Shown in pieces: positions 31,443-40,957 of a stretch of 64,000 nt of DNA. The stretch's first letter is position 1, and the number at the start of each line of letters is the position of its first letter. A program made the position numbers and the translations under genes. The notes under the pieces are model-generated. The model saw only the letters and a list, made by a program, of their open reading frames with translations, had not been told where the DNA came from and made no database searches. This stretch comes from Roseovarius tolerans (lineage in GTDB: Bacteria; Pseudomonadota; Alphaproteobacteria; Rhodobacterales; Rhodobacteraceae): contig NZ_FOBO01000006.1 in the NCBI RefSeq assembly GCF_900109855.1, positions 1 through 64,000 on the forward strand. The letters run 5' to 3'.

Positions 31443-31967
31443 TCAAGAGGTTTCGGGCATCTCCGGCGCGTCCTCCAGAATGACCCGGTCGAGCGCGCCC
31501 ATGCCCGCGCCGTCGCGCTGCGGATAAAGGATCAGCCGGTCGATCACCTGCCCGCTGAGCGCGCCTGCCTCAAAGCGCGTGAACCCCGGCTGCGCGGGGG
31601 CGGCGACAAAGCGGTCGCCCGCCACCAGAAGATCGCCGAGATAGCCCTCGACCCGCACTTCGGGCGCGCCGCGCTCGGACTGCCAGTCGAGCGAGACGAA
31701 GGTGAAGGGTGCGTCCCGCAGGATTGCGATGCCGCTGCGCTGTCCCATGGCACCCTCGATCTCGGTTGGGCCATCGGTGCCGTCGCCTGACTTTTCCGCG
31801 GTCGAGATCATCGCGTTGCGCGTGGCGATGCGGTAGCCGTCCTCTTGCATTTCTTGCGGCGCAGGCCCTTCGCCCGGTCCCTCAAACCCGATCGAGACCT
31901 GCCCTACCCCGGCCATCCCGGCGCAGAGGCAGAGGCCCAGAATGCCGCCCTGCAAAAGAAGTCTCAT
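31443..31967 (-). CDS. Exported protein of unknown function
   Basis: The 174-residue product has a signal peptide (MRLLLQGGILGLCLCAGMAG) and a mature part rich in beta-forming sequence, with APFTFVSLDWQSERGAPEVR, VRVEGYLGDLL and RLILYPQRDG. I do not recognise the family; the layout recalls small secreted beta-sandwich domains. The frame runs open much farther upstream across pabB, but only the part after the signal peptide has sensible composition. It is on the same strand as carB. Confidence 0.6.
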   Translation of the reverse strand: MRLLLQGGILGLCLCAGMAGVGQVSIGFEGPGEGPAPQEMQEDGYRIATRNAMISTAEKSGDGTDGPTEIEGAMGQRSGIAILRDAPFTFVSLDWQSERGAPEVRVEGYLGDLLVAGDRFVAAPAQPGFTRFEAGALSGQVIDRLILYPQRDGAGMGALDRVILEDAPEMPETS

Positions 31968-32129
31968 CAATCCGGTCCTGAAATCGCCCTTGGGTCTGAG
32001 CGTCGCGCCTGCAATGCTTTGTGTCAAGCGCAGGGGCTTGCGCAAAACCGGATCAAAGCGGCGCTTTTGTGGGTGTCTTTCGGTGCCGCGCGGCCTAAAT
32101 ACCGCAGCACCTGTGCAAGAGGATGCAAC

Positions 32130-33254
32130 GTGCAGATTCGTTTCGATCATGGACCGACCGGGGAGGCCTGCCAGTTCGCGCAGGCCGCACAGCTGATCGT
32201 GGCGCATGAGCCGGACGAGGTGCCTGCCGCCCTGGCCGCGATGGACGACGCGCGCGCAATGGGCCAATGGCTCGCGGGGTTTGCCAGCTACGAATTGGGC
32301 CATGCGTTCGAGCCGCGCCTTGCCGCGACCTTGCCCGCGCACCGCCGCCTGCCACTTTTGCAATTCGGCGTGTTCGAGGCCCCGCTTGACGCGGCCCCCA
32401 TACGCTCCGGCCCTGCGCAGCTAAGCGAGATGCGCCCCGATTGGGACGCGCGCCGCTACGCACAGGCGTTCCAGACCGTGCATGACTATATCTGTGCGGG
32501 CGATATCTATCAGGCGAACCTGACCTTTCCGATCCGGATGCGGGCGACGGGGACGCCGCAGGCGCTCTATGCCGCGTTGAGCCAGATCCAACCGGTGCGC
32601 TATGGCGCTTTGATCGAGGCCGAGGGGCTGCCCGCGATCCTGTCGCGCTCGCCGGAACTGTTCTTTCGCACCGATGCCGCGGGCGGGATCGAGACCCGGC
32701 CGATGAAGGGCACGCAGCCGCGCAGCAACGACGCGATGGAGGATGCGCGACGCCGGTTCTTCCTGCAATCGGATGAAAAGAACCGCGCCGAGAACCTGAT
32801 GATCGTGGACCTTTTGCGCAATGATATCAGCCGGGTGAGCGTGCCCGGCTCTGTGTGCGTGCCGGAACTCTTCAGCGTCGAAAGCTATGAGACGGTGCAC
32901 CAGATGACCTCGCTCATCGCCGCCGATCTGGCACCTGACATGCGGCTCTCGGACATCCTGCGCGCGCTTTTCCCATGCGGGTCGATCACCGGCGCGCCGA
33001 AGCTGCGGGCGATGCAGATCCTCGCCGATCTCGAAGGCGCCGCGCGCGAGATCTATTGCGGCTCCATCGGCTGGGCCGCGCCGGACGGGCGCGCGGAATT
33101 CAACGTCGCCATTCGCACGCTGCTGCTGGAGCAGGGGCAGGCCACGCTCAACGTCGGCGGGGGCGTTGTCTATGACAGCACCGCCGAAGGCGAATATGAA
33201 GAGGCGCTGTGGAAGGCGCGCTTTGCCCGCGCGCTGATGCCGGTCCCGGCGTGA
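32130..33254 (+). CDS. pabB: Aminodeoxychorismate synthase component I
   Basis: PabB adds ammonia to chorismate to make aminodeoxychorismate for folate. The 374-residue protein has the chorismate-binding core: YQANLTFPIRM, the SRSPELFFR segment, RPMKGTQPR, and FPCGSITGAPKLRAMQI near the end. The start is GTG with AAGAGGA six bases before it; the longer upstream frame overlaps the divergent gene and lacks similarity. No pabA or pabC is adjacent. Its stop is one base from the convergent cfa stop. Confidence 0.9.
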   Translation: MQIRFDHGPTGEACQFAQAAQLIVAHEPDEVPAALAAMDDARAMGQWLAGFASYELGHAFEPRLAATLPAHRRLPLLQFGVFEAPLDAAPIRSGPAQLSEMRPDWDARRYAQAFQTVHDYICAGDIYQANLTFPIRMRATGTPQALYAALSQIQPVRYGALIEAEGLPAILSRSPELFFRTDAAGGIETRPMKGTQPRSNDAMEDARRRFFLQSDEKNRAENLMIVDLLRNDISRVSVPGSVCVPELFSVESYETVHQMTSLIAADLAPDMRLSDILRALFPCGSITGAPKLRAMQILADLEGAAREIYCGSIGWAAPDGRAEFNVAIRTLLLEQGQATLNVGGGVVYDSTAEGEYEEALWKARFARALMPVPA

Positions 33255-33255
33255 T

Positions 33256-34485
33256 CTATTCCGCTGCGTGGCGCAGATCGTCGCTGTCGCCGGGATAGAG
33301 ATAATCGCGAGTCAGCGGCACCGCGTCCTGCTTTGGGCTCATCTGGAACTGGAACACCACCTGGTTGTTGAGCCGGAACGTGAGTTCGCTGGCGATCAGG
33401 TAATAGCGCCACATCCGACAGAACCGATCATCATAAAGCGCGCGCACGCGGTCGATATTGGCCTCGAACCGCCTGCGCCATTCGCGCAGCGTCTCGGCGT
33501 AATGCAGCCGCCAGACCTCGACATCGGTGGTCACCAGATGATGATGCTCGATGGCCGCTGTGGCCTCGGACATGGCGGGGCAATAGCCGCCCGGGAAGAT
33601 GTACTTGGTGATCCACGGGCTTGTCGCACCGGGCGGCCCGGCCCGCCCGATGGTGTGGATCAGCGCGATGCCGTCGGGCCTGAGCAGGCGATGCACGCTG
33701 GCGAAATATTCATCGTAATGCGGCACGCCCACATGTTCGAACATGCCGACCGAAACGATACGGTCGAACTGCCCGGCCACGTCGCGGTAATCCATCAATT
33801 CGAACCGCGCCTTGTCCGAAAGCCCCGCCTTCTCGGCGCGGGCATTGGCCATCGCATGCTGTTCGCGCGACAGGGTCACGCCGGTCACATCTGCCCCGAA
33901 ATCGCGCGCCAGCGTCAGCCCCATGCCGCCCCAGCCGCAGCCGATATCGAGCACGCGCATCCCCGGCTTTATCAGCAATTTGCGCGCGATATGTGCCTTC
34001 TTGGCGGCCTGCGCCTCTTCCAGTGTCATGTCGGCGCGGGCGAAATAGGCGCAGGAATACTGACGGTCCTCGTCAAGAAAGAGGTCGTAGAGTTCGCCCG
34101 ACAGGTCATAGTGATGCGCCACGTTGCTGCGCGACCGCGTCACCGGGTTGAACTGGTCCAATCGTCTTGTAAGACGCCGCATCCCCTCCAGCGGGCGGCG
34201 GAACCACGGCTGGCCCTGTGCGGCGATATTCATGATCGCAAGGCTGAGAAAGCCGTAGACGTCATCACCGTCAAACGTGACGGTGCCGTCCATATACCCC
34301 TCGCCGATAGCCATTTCGGGCGAGATCACGATCCGGCGCGGCAGCGTTGCATCATGCAGCGTCACCGCCGCCTCGGGGCCGTCGCCGGGGCCATAGGCGC
34401 GGGTCAGCCCGTCGGGGTAGGTCACGCGCAGGCGCCCACGCTTGAAAAGATGGGTCAGCAACCCGTCCAGAGCCTTGGTCCACAT
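33256..34485 (-). CDS. cfa: Cyclopropane-fatty-acyl-phospholipid synthase
   Basis: This SAM-dependent enzyme adds a methylene bridge across double bonds of membrane lipids. The 409-residue product has the SAM motif [16 protein letters not shown], the conserved [10 protein letters not shown] and the family C-terminus with [11 protein letters not shown] and [20 protein letters not shown]. The start [12 protein letters not shown] follows CGAGGTG; an upstream in-frame extension has no similarity. It faces aspS divergently. Confidence 0.93.
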   Translation of the reverse strand: MWTKALDGLLTHLFKRGRLRVTYPDGLTRAYGPGDGPEAAVTLHDATLPRRIVISPEMAIGEGYMDGTVTFDGDDVYGFLSLAIMNIAAQGQPWFRRPLEGMRRLTRRLDQFNPVTRSRSNVAHHYDLSGELYDLFLDEDRQYSCAYFARADMTLEEAQAAKKAHIARKLLIKPGMRVLDIGCGWGGMGLTLARDFGADVTGVTLSREQHAMANARAEKAGLSDKARFELMDYRDVAGQFDRIVSVGMFEHVGVPHYDEYFASVHRLLRPDGIALIHTIGRAGPPGATSPWITKYIFPGGYCPAMSEATAAIEHHHLVTTDVEVWRLHYAETLREWRRRFEANIDRVRALYDDRFCRMWRYYLIASELTFRLNNQVVFQFQMSPKQDAVPLTRDYLYPGDSDDLRHAAE

Positions 34486-34647
34486 GCTACACCTCGTTTT
34501 CTTGCGCACGTCCTGCGGCGCATCCTTACGGCGTACCAAACCTGTCCCTGCACCCGGTTTCCGGGCCAGCCTGCTCGTGTGACGGGTATTTTTGCGCAAT
34601 TCCCCTGTTCTGTAAACGGTTTTGCCCGGCAGTGCACCGGCCCGCCC

Positions 34648-34676
34648 TTGACTTTGCCGCCCCGCCAAGGTGTATC
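34648..34676 (+). promoter_or_regulatory. Promoter candidate for aspS
   Basis: TTGACT, a 17-base spacer and TGTATC lie about 50 bases before the aspS ATG. The -10 is imperfect but the distance and spacing fit. Confidence 0.5.
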
Positions 34677-34724
34677 GGCCCGGACCCAAGAGACAGGCCC
34701 GCGACCGGGCTCGGAGAGGATATC

Positions 34725-36707
34725 ATGCACAGCTATCGCAGCCATTCCTGCGCAGATTTGACGAAAACAGACGTGGGCGAGACCGTGCGCCTGGCAGGTT
34801 GGGTGCATCGCATCCGCGATCACGGCGGGGTTCTTTTCATCGACCTGCGCGATCACTATGGCGTGACGCAGGTGCTGTGTGACCCCGACAGCCCGGTCTT
34901 CGCCGAGGTGGAAAAGCTGCGCAGCGAGTTCTGCATCCGAATCGACGGCGAGGTGAAGGCACGCGACGAAGGCCTGGTGAACCCCAGAATCCCCACCGGC
35001 GAGATCGAGGTGTTCATCCGCGACATGGAAATCCTCGGCGCCGCCGCCGAATTGCCGTTGCAGGTCTTCGGCGAGCAGGAGTATCCCGAGGAGACGCGCC
35101 TGCGCTACCGCTATCTCGACCTGCGCCGCGAGGCGATGCAGCACAACATGACCCTCCGCTCCGACGTGGTGGCCGCGATGCGCCGCCGGATGTGGGATCA
35201 GGGCTTTCGGGAGTTCCAGACGCCGATCATCACCGCCTCGTCGCCGGAAGGCGCGCGCGACTTTCTGGTGCCCTCGCGCCTGCATCCCGGCAAGTTCTAC
35301 GCGCTGCCGCAGGCCCCGCAGCAGTTCAAGCAGCTGATCATGGTCTCGGGCTTTGACAAGTATTTCCAGATCGCGCCGTGCTTTCGCGATGAAGACCCGC
35401 GCGCCGACCGCTCGCCCACTGACTTCTACCAGCTTGACCTCGAGATGAGCTTTGTCGAGCAGCAGGACGTGTTCGACACGATTCAGCCGGTCATTCAGGG
35501 CGTGTTCGAGGAGTTCGGCGAGGGGGCCACGGTCGACAAGGTCTGGCCGCAGATCAGCTATCGCGACGCCGCCCTCTGGTATGGCACCGACAAGCCCGAC
35601 CTGCGCAACCCGATCAAGATGCAGGACGTGTCCGAGCATTTCCGGGGCAGCGGCTTCGCGATCTTTGCCAAGCTGCTGGAGCAGGACGGCACGCAGATCC
35701 GCGCCATTCCCGCCCCTACCGGCGGCAGCCGCAAGTTCTGCGACCGGATGAACGCCTTTGCCCAGAAAGAGGGGCTGCCGGGGATGGGATATATCTTCTG
35801 GCGTGAGTCATTGTCTGCAGACATCAACAAGCGTGCAGCAGAGCTCCTCAAAAAGTGGGACGTTGAGGGTGTTGTATCTAACATGGACGACGTCGACGAT
35901 TTCCTTACGGAATTTAATGATGAAGTCCTGATGGGAGACGAGTACGCGCGACGCCAACAAGAGATTGCGGACGCAAAGAAGGCCGGCGACAAAGAAAAGG
36001 TCGCGTTTCTCACCCGAGCCTACACGATGGAAGCCGCCGGCCCCCTTGCCAAGAATATCGGCCCCGAGCGGACCGAGGCGATCCGCCAGCAGCTTGGGCT
36101 TGGCGTGGGCGATGCGGCGTTCTTCCTCGGCGGCAAGCCGCAGGCGTTCGAGCGAGTGGCGGCCCGCGCTCGCGACGTGATCGGCGAGGAGTTGGGCCTC
36201 ACTGAGAAGAACCGCTTTGCCTTTGCCTGGATCGTCGATTTCCCGATGTACGAGGCGGATGAGGAAACCGGCAAGGTCGACTTTTCGCACAACCCCTTCT
36301 CGATGCCGCAAGGCGGGCGCGCGGCGCTCGACGGGGATCCGCTCAAGGTGCTGGGCTATCAATACGACCTCGCCTGCAACGGGTATGAGCTGGTGTCCGG
36401 GGCGATCCGCAACCACAAGCTTGATATCATGATCAAGGCGTTCGAGCTGGCAGGCTATGGCGAGGATGAGGTGCGCAAGCGCTTTGGCGGCATGGTCAAC
36501 GCGTTCCAATACGGCGCGCCGCCGCATGGCGGCTGTGCGGCGGGGATCGACCGGATCGTGATGCTGCTGGCGGGCACCTCGAACATTCGCGAGGTCATCA
36601 TGTTCCCGATGAACCAGCGCGCCGAAGACCTGATGATGAACGCGCCCTCCGATCCAACCAGCGATCAGCTGATGGAACTCGGCCTGCGCGTCATTCCGCA
36701 GGACTGA
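34725..36707 (+). CDS. aspS: Aspartyl-tRNA synthetase with a 73-codon low-GC insert
   Basis: AspRS charges tRNA-Asp (and in many bacteria tRNA-Asn). The 660-residue protein has the OB anticodon domain, class II motif 2 [20 protein letters not shown], the GAD domain, and motif 3 [11 protein letters not shown]. Bacterial AspRS usually has about 590 residues. The excess matches residues 362-434 (35808-36026), inserted between GMGYIFWRE and [10 protein letters not shown] in the GAD domain. That segment has atypical codon use and about 51% G+C (91 of 180 bases at 35821-36000) while flanking lines reach 68-75%. The frame is intact, so the gene is probably functional. Confidence 0.96.
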   Translation: MHSYRSHSCADLTKTDVGETVRLAGWVHRIRDHGGVLFIDLRDHYGVTQVLCDPDSPVFAEVEKLRSEFCIRIDGEVKARDEGLVNPRIPTGEIEVFIRDMEILGAAAELPLQVFGEQEYPEETRLRYRYLDLRREAMQHNMTLRSDVVAAMRRRMWDQGFREFQTPIITASSPEGARDFLVPSRLHPGKFYALPQAPQQFKQLIMVSGFDKYFQIAPCFRDEDPRADRSPTDFYQLDLEMSFVEQQDVFDTIQPVIQGVFEEFGEGATVDKVWPQISYRDAALWYGTDKPDLRNPIKMQDVSEHFRGSGFAIFAKLLEQDGTQIRAIPAPTGGSRKFCDRMNAFAQKEGLPGMGYIFWRESLSADINKRAAELLKKWDVEGVVSNMDDVDDFLTEFNDEVLMGDEYARRQQEIADAKKAGDKEKVAFLTRAYTMEAAGPLAKNIGPERTEAIRQQLGLGVGDAAFFLGGKPQAFERVAARARDVIGEELGLTEKNRFAFAWIVDFPMYEADEETGKVDFSHNPFSMPQGGRAALDGDPLKVLGYQYDLACNGYELVSGAIRNHKLDIMIKAFELAGYGEDEVRKRFGGMVNAFQYGAPPHGGCAAGIDRIVMLLAGTSNIREVIMFPMNQRAEDLMMNAPSDPTSDQLMELGLRVIPQD

Positions 36708-36714
36708 CACGCGC

Positions 36715-37437
36715 ATGTCCCAGAGCCGCCCCCTCGGTCCGAAACTTGTGGATTGGCGGCCCCCGCCCGCCCCCGGTGGCACGCCGCTGGTCGGGCGCTA
36801 TGCGCGGCTCGACCGGCTCGATGCGGATCGGCATGCGGGCGATCTGCACCGAGCGATGAGCGGCGATGCCTCGCTTTGGGATTACATGCCCTACGGGCCG
36901 TTTTCCTCGGCCTCGCAATATCACCGTTGGGCGCGCGAGGCGGCGGCGGGGACTGATCCGCTGTTCTATGCGATCACCGATCTCGATGCGGGGCAGGTCT
37001 GTGGCGTGGCGAGCTATCTGCGCATCAAACCGAACGCGGGAAGCATCGAGGCGGGCCATATCAACCTTGCGCCCGCCTTGCAGCGGACCCGCGCCGCGAC
37101 CGAGGCGTTCTATCTGATGATGGATTGGGCCTTTGGCGCGGGCTATCGCCGGTTTGAGTGGAAATGCGACGCGCTTAACATGCCCTCGCGCCGCGCGGCG
37201 CAGCGGTTGGGGTTGAGCTACGAGGGCACGTTTCGGCAAGCCACGGTGGTCAAGGGACGCAACCGGGATACCGCGTGGTTCGCTACCATCGACACCGAAT
37301 GGCCCGCGCTGAAAGAGGCGTTCGGCTTCTGGTTGGGGCCGGCGAATTTCGATGCGGAGGGTCGGCAGAGAGAGCGTCTTGGCGCTTTGACACGGTTGGT
37401 GCGCGTGACCTCGGACCCGGTGCAGAACGGCGGCTGA
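36715..37437 (+). CDS. GNAT family N-acetyltransferase
   Basis: This 240-residue protein fits the Acetyltransf_3 (RimJ/RimL-like) group, which moves acetyl from acetyl-CoA to an amine. Visible are GVASYLRIKPNAGSIEAGHI, the acetyl-CoA loop region LQRTRAATEAFYLMMDWAFG and RRFEWKCDALNMPSRRAAQR, then LGLSYEGTFRQATVVKGRNR. The target is unknown; these proteins may act on ribosomal proteins, peptides or small amines. It starts seven bases after aspS and is likely co-transcribed. Confidence 0.88.
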   Translation: MSQSRPLGPKLVDWRPPPAPGGTPLVGRYARLDRLDADRHAGDLHRAMSGDASLWDYMPYGPFSSASQYHRWAREAAAGTDPLFYAITDLDAGQVCGVASYLRIKPNAGSIEAGHINLAPALQRTRAATEAFYLMMDWAFGAGYRRFEWKCDALNMPSRRAAQRLGLSYEGTFRQATVVKGRNRDTAWFATIDTEWPALKEAFGFWLGPANFDAEGRQRERLGALTRLVRVTSDPVQNGG

Positions 37438-37526
37438 CGAGGCTGAGGTTGCCGGTGAGGATGCTTGGCTTGCGTGACATATTGGTGGAGTGGGATGGCC
37501 TGAAGCGGTCATTGAATGACCCGTAG

Positions 37527-37675
37527 AAGGTGCGGCGTGATCGCAGGGCCGGGGACTGGCGATGCAACGGCTGATGTGCGCACTTTATCCCGGCCAAGTC
37601 ATCCTGAACTCAACACGTTGTGCGCCGTATCAAATCGCCAGGCCGCGGGACGGCCCGGCGATCGCGCCGCACCTT
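37527..37675. repeat. Imperfect inverted repeat, possible miniature element
   Basis: A left arm (37527-37563, starting AAGGTGCGGCGTGATCGCAG) and a right arm (37634-37675, ending GCGATCGCGCCGCACCTT) are near reverse complements around a 70-base centre. It fills much of the 308-base gap between the acetyltransferase and the receiver gene; no gene is seen in that gap. It could be a MITE-like or REP-type element. Confidence 0.55.
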
Positions 37676-37745
37676 CGGTGCGTTTCGCGCGGGATGCGGC
37701 AAAGGCAACAACAGGCCAAAACCTCCGAAATCGCAATCCGCCTGC

Positions 37746-38447
37746 TCAGAGCGCGACCAGTGCCGCCAGCCGTGTCTCGATCAGGGACAGGACGCGGGCG
37801 ATCCCGGCCTCTGAGCCAAACCCGCTCAGGCCTGCCGCCGCGTCTGCCAGCACGTCATCCCCCGCCGCCCGCGCCACACCCAGCAGAAACTGCGTGACAT
37901 AGGCGTGGGTGGCCGGATCGGGCATGTCCTCCAGCAGGCTGCGCACATGCTCCAGATCGTCGCGATAGGCCAGCGGATCGGGCGTGATCACCTCTTCGCT
38001 CAGCGCATAGGGCCCGGCAGGACAGCGGTCGCGGGGCAGGTGGCGCAGCATCTCCTGCTGGAACCGCCCAAGGCTCAGCGTCGGCTTGTCGAGAAACCCG
38101 TCGGCCCCGGCAGCCATTGCCGCCGCCCGGGTGCCGGGATCGCCGCTGCTGGCAAGGATCACGCCGACGCGGGGCGCTGCGCGCGCCATCTCCACGATCA
38201 GGTCAATCCCCGATCCGTCCGGCAGCCCCGGATCGACGATCACCACCGAGGGACGGTAAACCGACAGGTGCCGCCGCGCCGAGCCGAGGCAATCGGCCCG
38301 CCGGATGCGCGCCCCACTGCGCAGGCACATCAGGCGCAGCGCCTCAGAGGCATAGCGGCTGTCCTCGACGGCAAGAACGGTCATGCCCAGTAGCGGGCGT
38401 TGATGACTGGGGGCACGTAGCGGTGCGAGGCTGTCAAGGTCACTCAT
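37746..38447 (-). CDS. Receiver-domain response regulator without known output domain
   Basis: The 233-residue protein has a CheY-like receiver with acid pair (AVEDS near residues 27-30), phosphoacceptor Asp 72 in VVIVDPGLPDGSG, and the Lys of GFLDKPT. The remaining 85 or so residues are helical and show no DNA-binding motif. The start MSDLDSLAPL follows AGGAAGGA; an ATG 12 codons upstream is less well placed. No kinase lies beside it. Possible roles are phosphorelay or protein contact. Confidence 0.85.
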   Translation of the reverse strand: MSDLDSLAPLRAPSHQRPLLGMTVLAVEDSRYASEALRLMCLRSGARIRRADCLGSARRHLSVYRPSVVIVDPGLPDGSGIDLIVEMARAAPRVGVILASSGDPGTRAAAMAAGADGFLDKPTLSLGRFQQEMLRHLPRDRCPAGPYALSEEVITPDPLAYRDDLEHVRSLLEDMPDPATHAYVTQFLLGVARAAGDDVLADAAAGLSGFGSEAGIARVLSLIETRLAALVAL

Positions 38448-38594
38448 CGGGCTGGTCCTTCCTGCTTTGACTTTTCTCAGCATGGCCCGCGTTAGGTGAA
38501 CACGAAGTTAATGCGCGGCTTGCGTCCCTCTGTCGCTTGTCAGGTGCGGCCAACATCCCCATAACAGCCGCAGACCAGACGAAAGGATCATGCC

Positions 38595-38999
38595 ATGATC
38601 GGACGCCTCAATCACGTGGCCATCGCCGTGCCGGACCTCACCGCCGCCGCCGACCAGTATCGCACCGCGCTTGGTGCCAAGGTCGGCGCGCCGCAGGACG
38701 AGCCGGATCATGGTGTCACGGTCGTGTTCATCGAACTGCCCAACACCAAGATCGAATTGCTTTACCCTCTGGGCGAAGACAGCCCGATCAACGGCTTTCT
38801 GGAAAAGAACCCCTCGGGCGGCATTCACCATGTCTGCTACGAGGTCGATGACATCATCGCGGCGCGGGACCATCTCAAGGAAACCGGTGCGCGGGTCCTT
38901 GGCAGCGGCGAGCCCAAGATCGGCGCGCATGGCAAGCCGGTGCTGTTCCTGCATCCCAAGGATTTCAACGGCTGCCTCGTGGAACTGGAGCAGGTCTGA
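38595..38999 (+). CDS. mce: Methylmalonyl-CoA epimerase
   Basis: This enzyme interconverts (S)- and (R)-methylmalonyl-CoA in propionate and odd-chain degradation and in related C2 pathways. The 134-residue glyoxalase-fold protein begins MIGRLNHVAIAVPDLTAAAD, with metal-site residues H7 and the His of GGIHHVCYEVDD and Glu in CLVELEQV. AAAGGA precedes the ATG. Its stop shares one base with the next gene's start (TGATG). Confidence 0.93.
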   Translation: MIGRLNHVAIAVPDLTAAADQYRTALGAKVGAPQDEPDHGVTVVFIELPNTKIELLYPLGEDSPINGFLEKNPSGGIHHVCYEVDDIIAARDHLKETGARVLGSGEPKIGAHGKPVLFLHPKDFNGCLVELEQV

Positions 39000-39283
39000 T
39001 GGGTATCACCTCGGCTCTCGTGCTGCTTGCGGTGATCTGGTTCATGACCTTTTTCATCGTGTTGCCGATCCGCATCCAGACGCAGGGCGATCTGGGCAAT
39101 GTCGTGCCCGGCACCCATGCCGGTTCGCCCGAGCATCATCACCTTAAGAAAAAGGCCTGGATCACCACCGGCATCGCGGTCGTGCTGTGGATCATCATCG
39201 GCGGCACGATCATTTCGGGCGTGATCACGCTCGAGGATATCGACATGTTCAACCGGCTGGGCCCGGGCTCCGCGCCTGAATAG
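38999..39283 (+). CDS. DUF1467 family membrane protein
   Basis: The 94-residue product has two membrane helices (about residues 4-25 and 54-75) with the DUF1467 pattern WFMTFFIVLPIRIQTQGDLG and HHHLKKKAWITT. This family is conserved in alphaproteobacteria, and its function is unknown. Coupling with mce through TGATG is seen here. Its last 35 bases overlap the convergent EI24-like gene on the other strand. Confidence 0.9.
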   Translation: MGITSALVLLAVIWFMTFFIVLPIRIQTQGDLGNVVPGTHAGSPEHHHLKKKAWITTGIAVVLWIIIGGTIISGVITLEDIDMFNRLGPGSAPE

Positions 39284-39956
39284 CGTGGTAGATGTGGGTG
39301 AAGGTGGCCGCCCCCATGATCGGGATCAGCAGGTTGACGATCGGCACCGATAGCGGCAGCGCCATCAGCACCCCTGCCAGCCAGATCGTCATCTTGTGGC
39401 GGCGGCGCAGGGCCTTGGCCTTGACCCGCCCGACCCGGCGGATCGCCACCAGCGTGAAATATTCCATGCCCAAGAGATAGCCATTGAGCGCCCAGAAGAT
39501 GAACGGCGCAAACGGCGTGAAGATTGCGTAGAGGATGAGCGCCAGCGTATTGGCCCCGACGATCACGCCCAGAAAGTTGATCGTGTCGCGCAATGCCTCG
39601 CCGAAGGGGATGTTCACGGCGGGCGGCAGAGACGGATAGTGCCGATCCTCCACCGCCTGCGCCACCACGTCGAGAAACATGGAGGTGATCGCCGAGGCGA
39701 CCGGCACCATCAGAAAGACTGACAGCACGATCATCAACAATAGCGACGCGCCGCCCAGCAGGTCGCCCAGCCATGTGACCTCGCCGATCAGCGGCAGCGT
39801 GGTGCTGTCGCCGACAGCGGATTGCACCAGCCACAGCACCCCGGAATAGGCCACGATCAAGAGCGCCAGCGTCAGCCCCACGCCAAGCAACAGAACCTTG
39901 CGGAAACGCGGATCGCCGATCTGGCCCATGGCCTTGAAGAAGCTGGCAAAAATCAT
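39249..39956 (-). CDS. EI24/CysZ-like membrane protein
   Basis: The 235-residue protein has about five hydrophobic segments and the EI24 family pattern (GDPRFRKVLLLGVG, PVASAITSMFLDVVAQAVED, NGYLLGMEYFTLVAIRRVGR). CysZ in E. coli moves sulfate; whether this one does is unknown. I place the start at MIFASFFKAMGQ because its ATG overlaps the nitroreductase stop by four bases; an ATG four codons earlier is possible. Confidence 0.85.
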   Translation of the reverse strand: MIFASFFKAMGQIGDPRFRKVLLLGVGLTLALLIVAYSGVLWLVQSAVGDSTTLPLIGEVTWLGDLLGGASLLLMIVLSVFLMVPVASAITSMFLDVVAQAVEDRHYPSLPPAVNIPFGEALRDTINFLGVIVGANTLALILYAIFTPFAPFIFWALNGYLLGMEYFTLVAIRRVGRVKAKALRRRHKMTIWLAGVLMALPLSVPIVNLLIPIMGAATFTHIYHAIQARSPGPAG

Positions 39957-40531
39957 TCCGGCATCCACTGCGTGACCGCGTCAAGATCGGGGCGCGGGCG
40001 TTCGGGCGGGGCGCTCGTCTCGGTGCCGATATGGATGAACCCCGCGATCCGCTCATGCGGCGCGAGCGCGAGCGCCGTGGTGGCGAAGCCCCGGTCATGG
40101 CTCGCCCATCCGCTGAGCCAGTTCGCGCCCCAACCGGCGGCGAGCGCGGCATTCAGCAGCCCGAGGCAGACGCAGCCTGCCGAATAGGTCTGCTCCAGCG
40201 TTGGGATCTTGTCCGAGGCCTTCGGGCTCTCGATCACGGCCACGGCGAGATGCGCATCGGAAAACTGCGCCTGCGCCTTGGCGATATCCTCGGGCGACTT
40301 GCCCATGCGCGCGCCCACCTCGGGCACCAGACCCGCAAGGCGCAGGAGTGCGGCGCGTTCCAGTACGATCATGCGCCACGGCTCCAGCTTGCCGTGATCG
40401 GGGACCCGCATGGCGGCCTGCAAGAGCGGGCGCAGCGCGGCCCGATCCGGCACCGGCAGGCCGAGCGTCTTGGCGGGCCGGGACCGGCGGGTTTGCAGAA
40501 AGTCGAGCGCGGCAGGGTTGGGCGTGGGCAT
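39953..40531 (-). CDS. Nitroreductase family protein, YdjA-like
   Basis: The 192-residue FMN-binding protein has the nitroreductase start TRRSRPAKTLGLPVPDRAAL, the dimer helix MRVPDHGKLEPWRMIVLE, and the FMN-site region AGCVCLGLLNAALAAGWGAN. Small size and the RRS motif place it near YdjA/TdsD types. The natural substrate is unknown. It is the first gene of a two-gene minus-strand unit. Confidence 0.9.
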   Translation of the reverse strand: MPTPNPAALDFLQTRRSRPAKTLGLPVPDRAALRPLLQAAMRVPDHGKLEPWRMIVLERAALLRLAGLVPEVGARMGKSPEDIAKAQAQFSDAHLAVAVIESPKASDKIPTLEQTYSAGCVCLGLLNAALAAGWGANWLSGWASHDRGFATTALALAPHERIAGFIHIGTETSAPPERPRPDLDAVTQWMPE

Positions 40532-40645
40532 GGGCGGCCTTTCGGATCAGTTCGCCCCACATGTCGGCAAGCGCGCGTCCGGGGTCAAGACCAAACCCGG
40601 CGAAAACCGCTTGGGTCCCGGGATGCGAGGCGCTATCGGGTGCAC

Positions 40646-40900
40646 ATGGCCCACCCCGACCTCAGCCATCTCGCCCGTCCCGGCACGCAGATTTCCATCC
40701 GCGTGACCCCCAAGGCCTCGCGCGATCGTATCCTGGCCGAGGGCGATACGTTGCGGGTCTACGTCACCACCGCACCCGAGGATGGCAAGGCCAACGCGGC
40801 CGTACAGAAACTGCTGGCCAAGGCGCTTGGAATTGCAAAAACGCGGCTGCGTCTGATCCGGGGCCACAGCGCGCGCAACAAGGTCTTTCAGGTGGACTGA
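40646..40900 (+). CDS. DUF167/YggU family protein
   Basis: The 84-residue product has the YggU fold pattern: ISIRVTPKASRDRI, VYVTTAPEDGKANAAVQKLL and LRLIRGHSARNKVFQV. The family is widespread, and its role is unknown. A longer frame runs open upstream across the nitroreductase gene, but only the last 84 codons fit the family. An MFS gene follows after 57 bases. Confidence 0.9.
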   Translation: MAHPDLSHLARPGTQISIRVTPKASRDRILAEGDTLRVYVTTAPEDGKANAAVQKLLAKALGIAKTRLRLIRGHSARNKVFQVD

Positions 40901-40957
40901 TGCGGCTCACGTTTTTGGCACTGGCAAGTCGGTGCGGGCGCGCCTAACGTCGCCGCC

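Noticed and set aside
31845..32129. N-terminal extension of pabB from an upstream ATG
   Set aside because: It overlaps the signal peptide of the divergent gene and has no similarity; GTG at 32130 has a good ribosome-binding site.
34632..34724. Longer aspS start
   Set aside because: It would run through the promoter; AspRS proteins begin at [12 protein letters not shown].
35808..36026. Intein in aspS
   Set aside because: Too short, no splice-junction Cys/Ser and His-Asn pattern, and not in an active-site motif.
37562..37902. Two overlapping plus-strand frames after the acetyltransferase
   Set aside because: They begin in the inverted repeat, enter the receiver gene antisense and have no coding signature.
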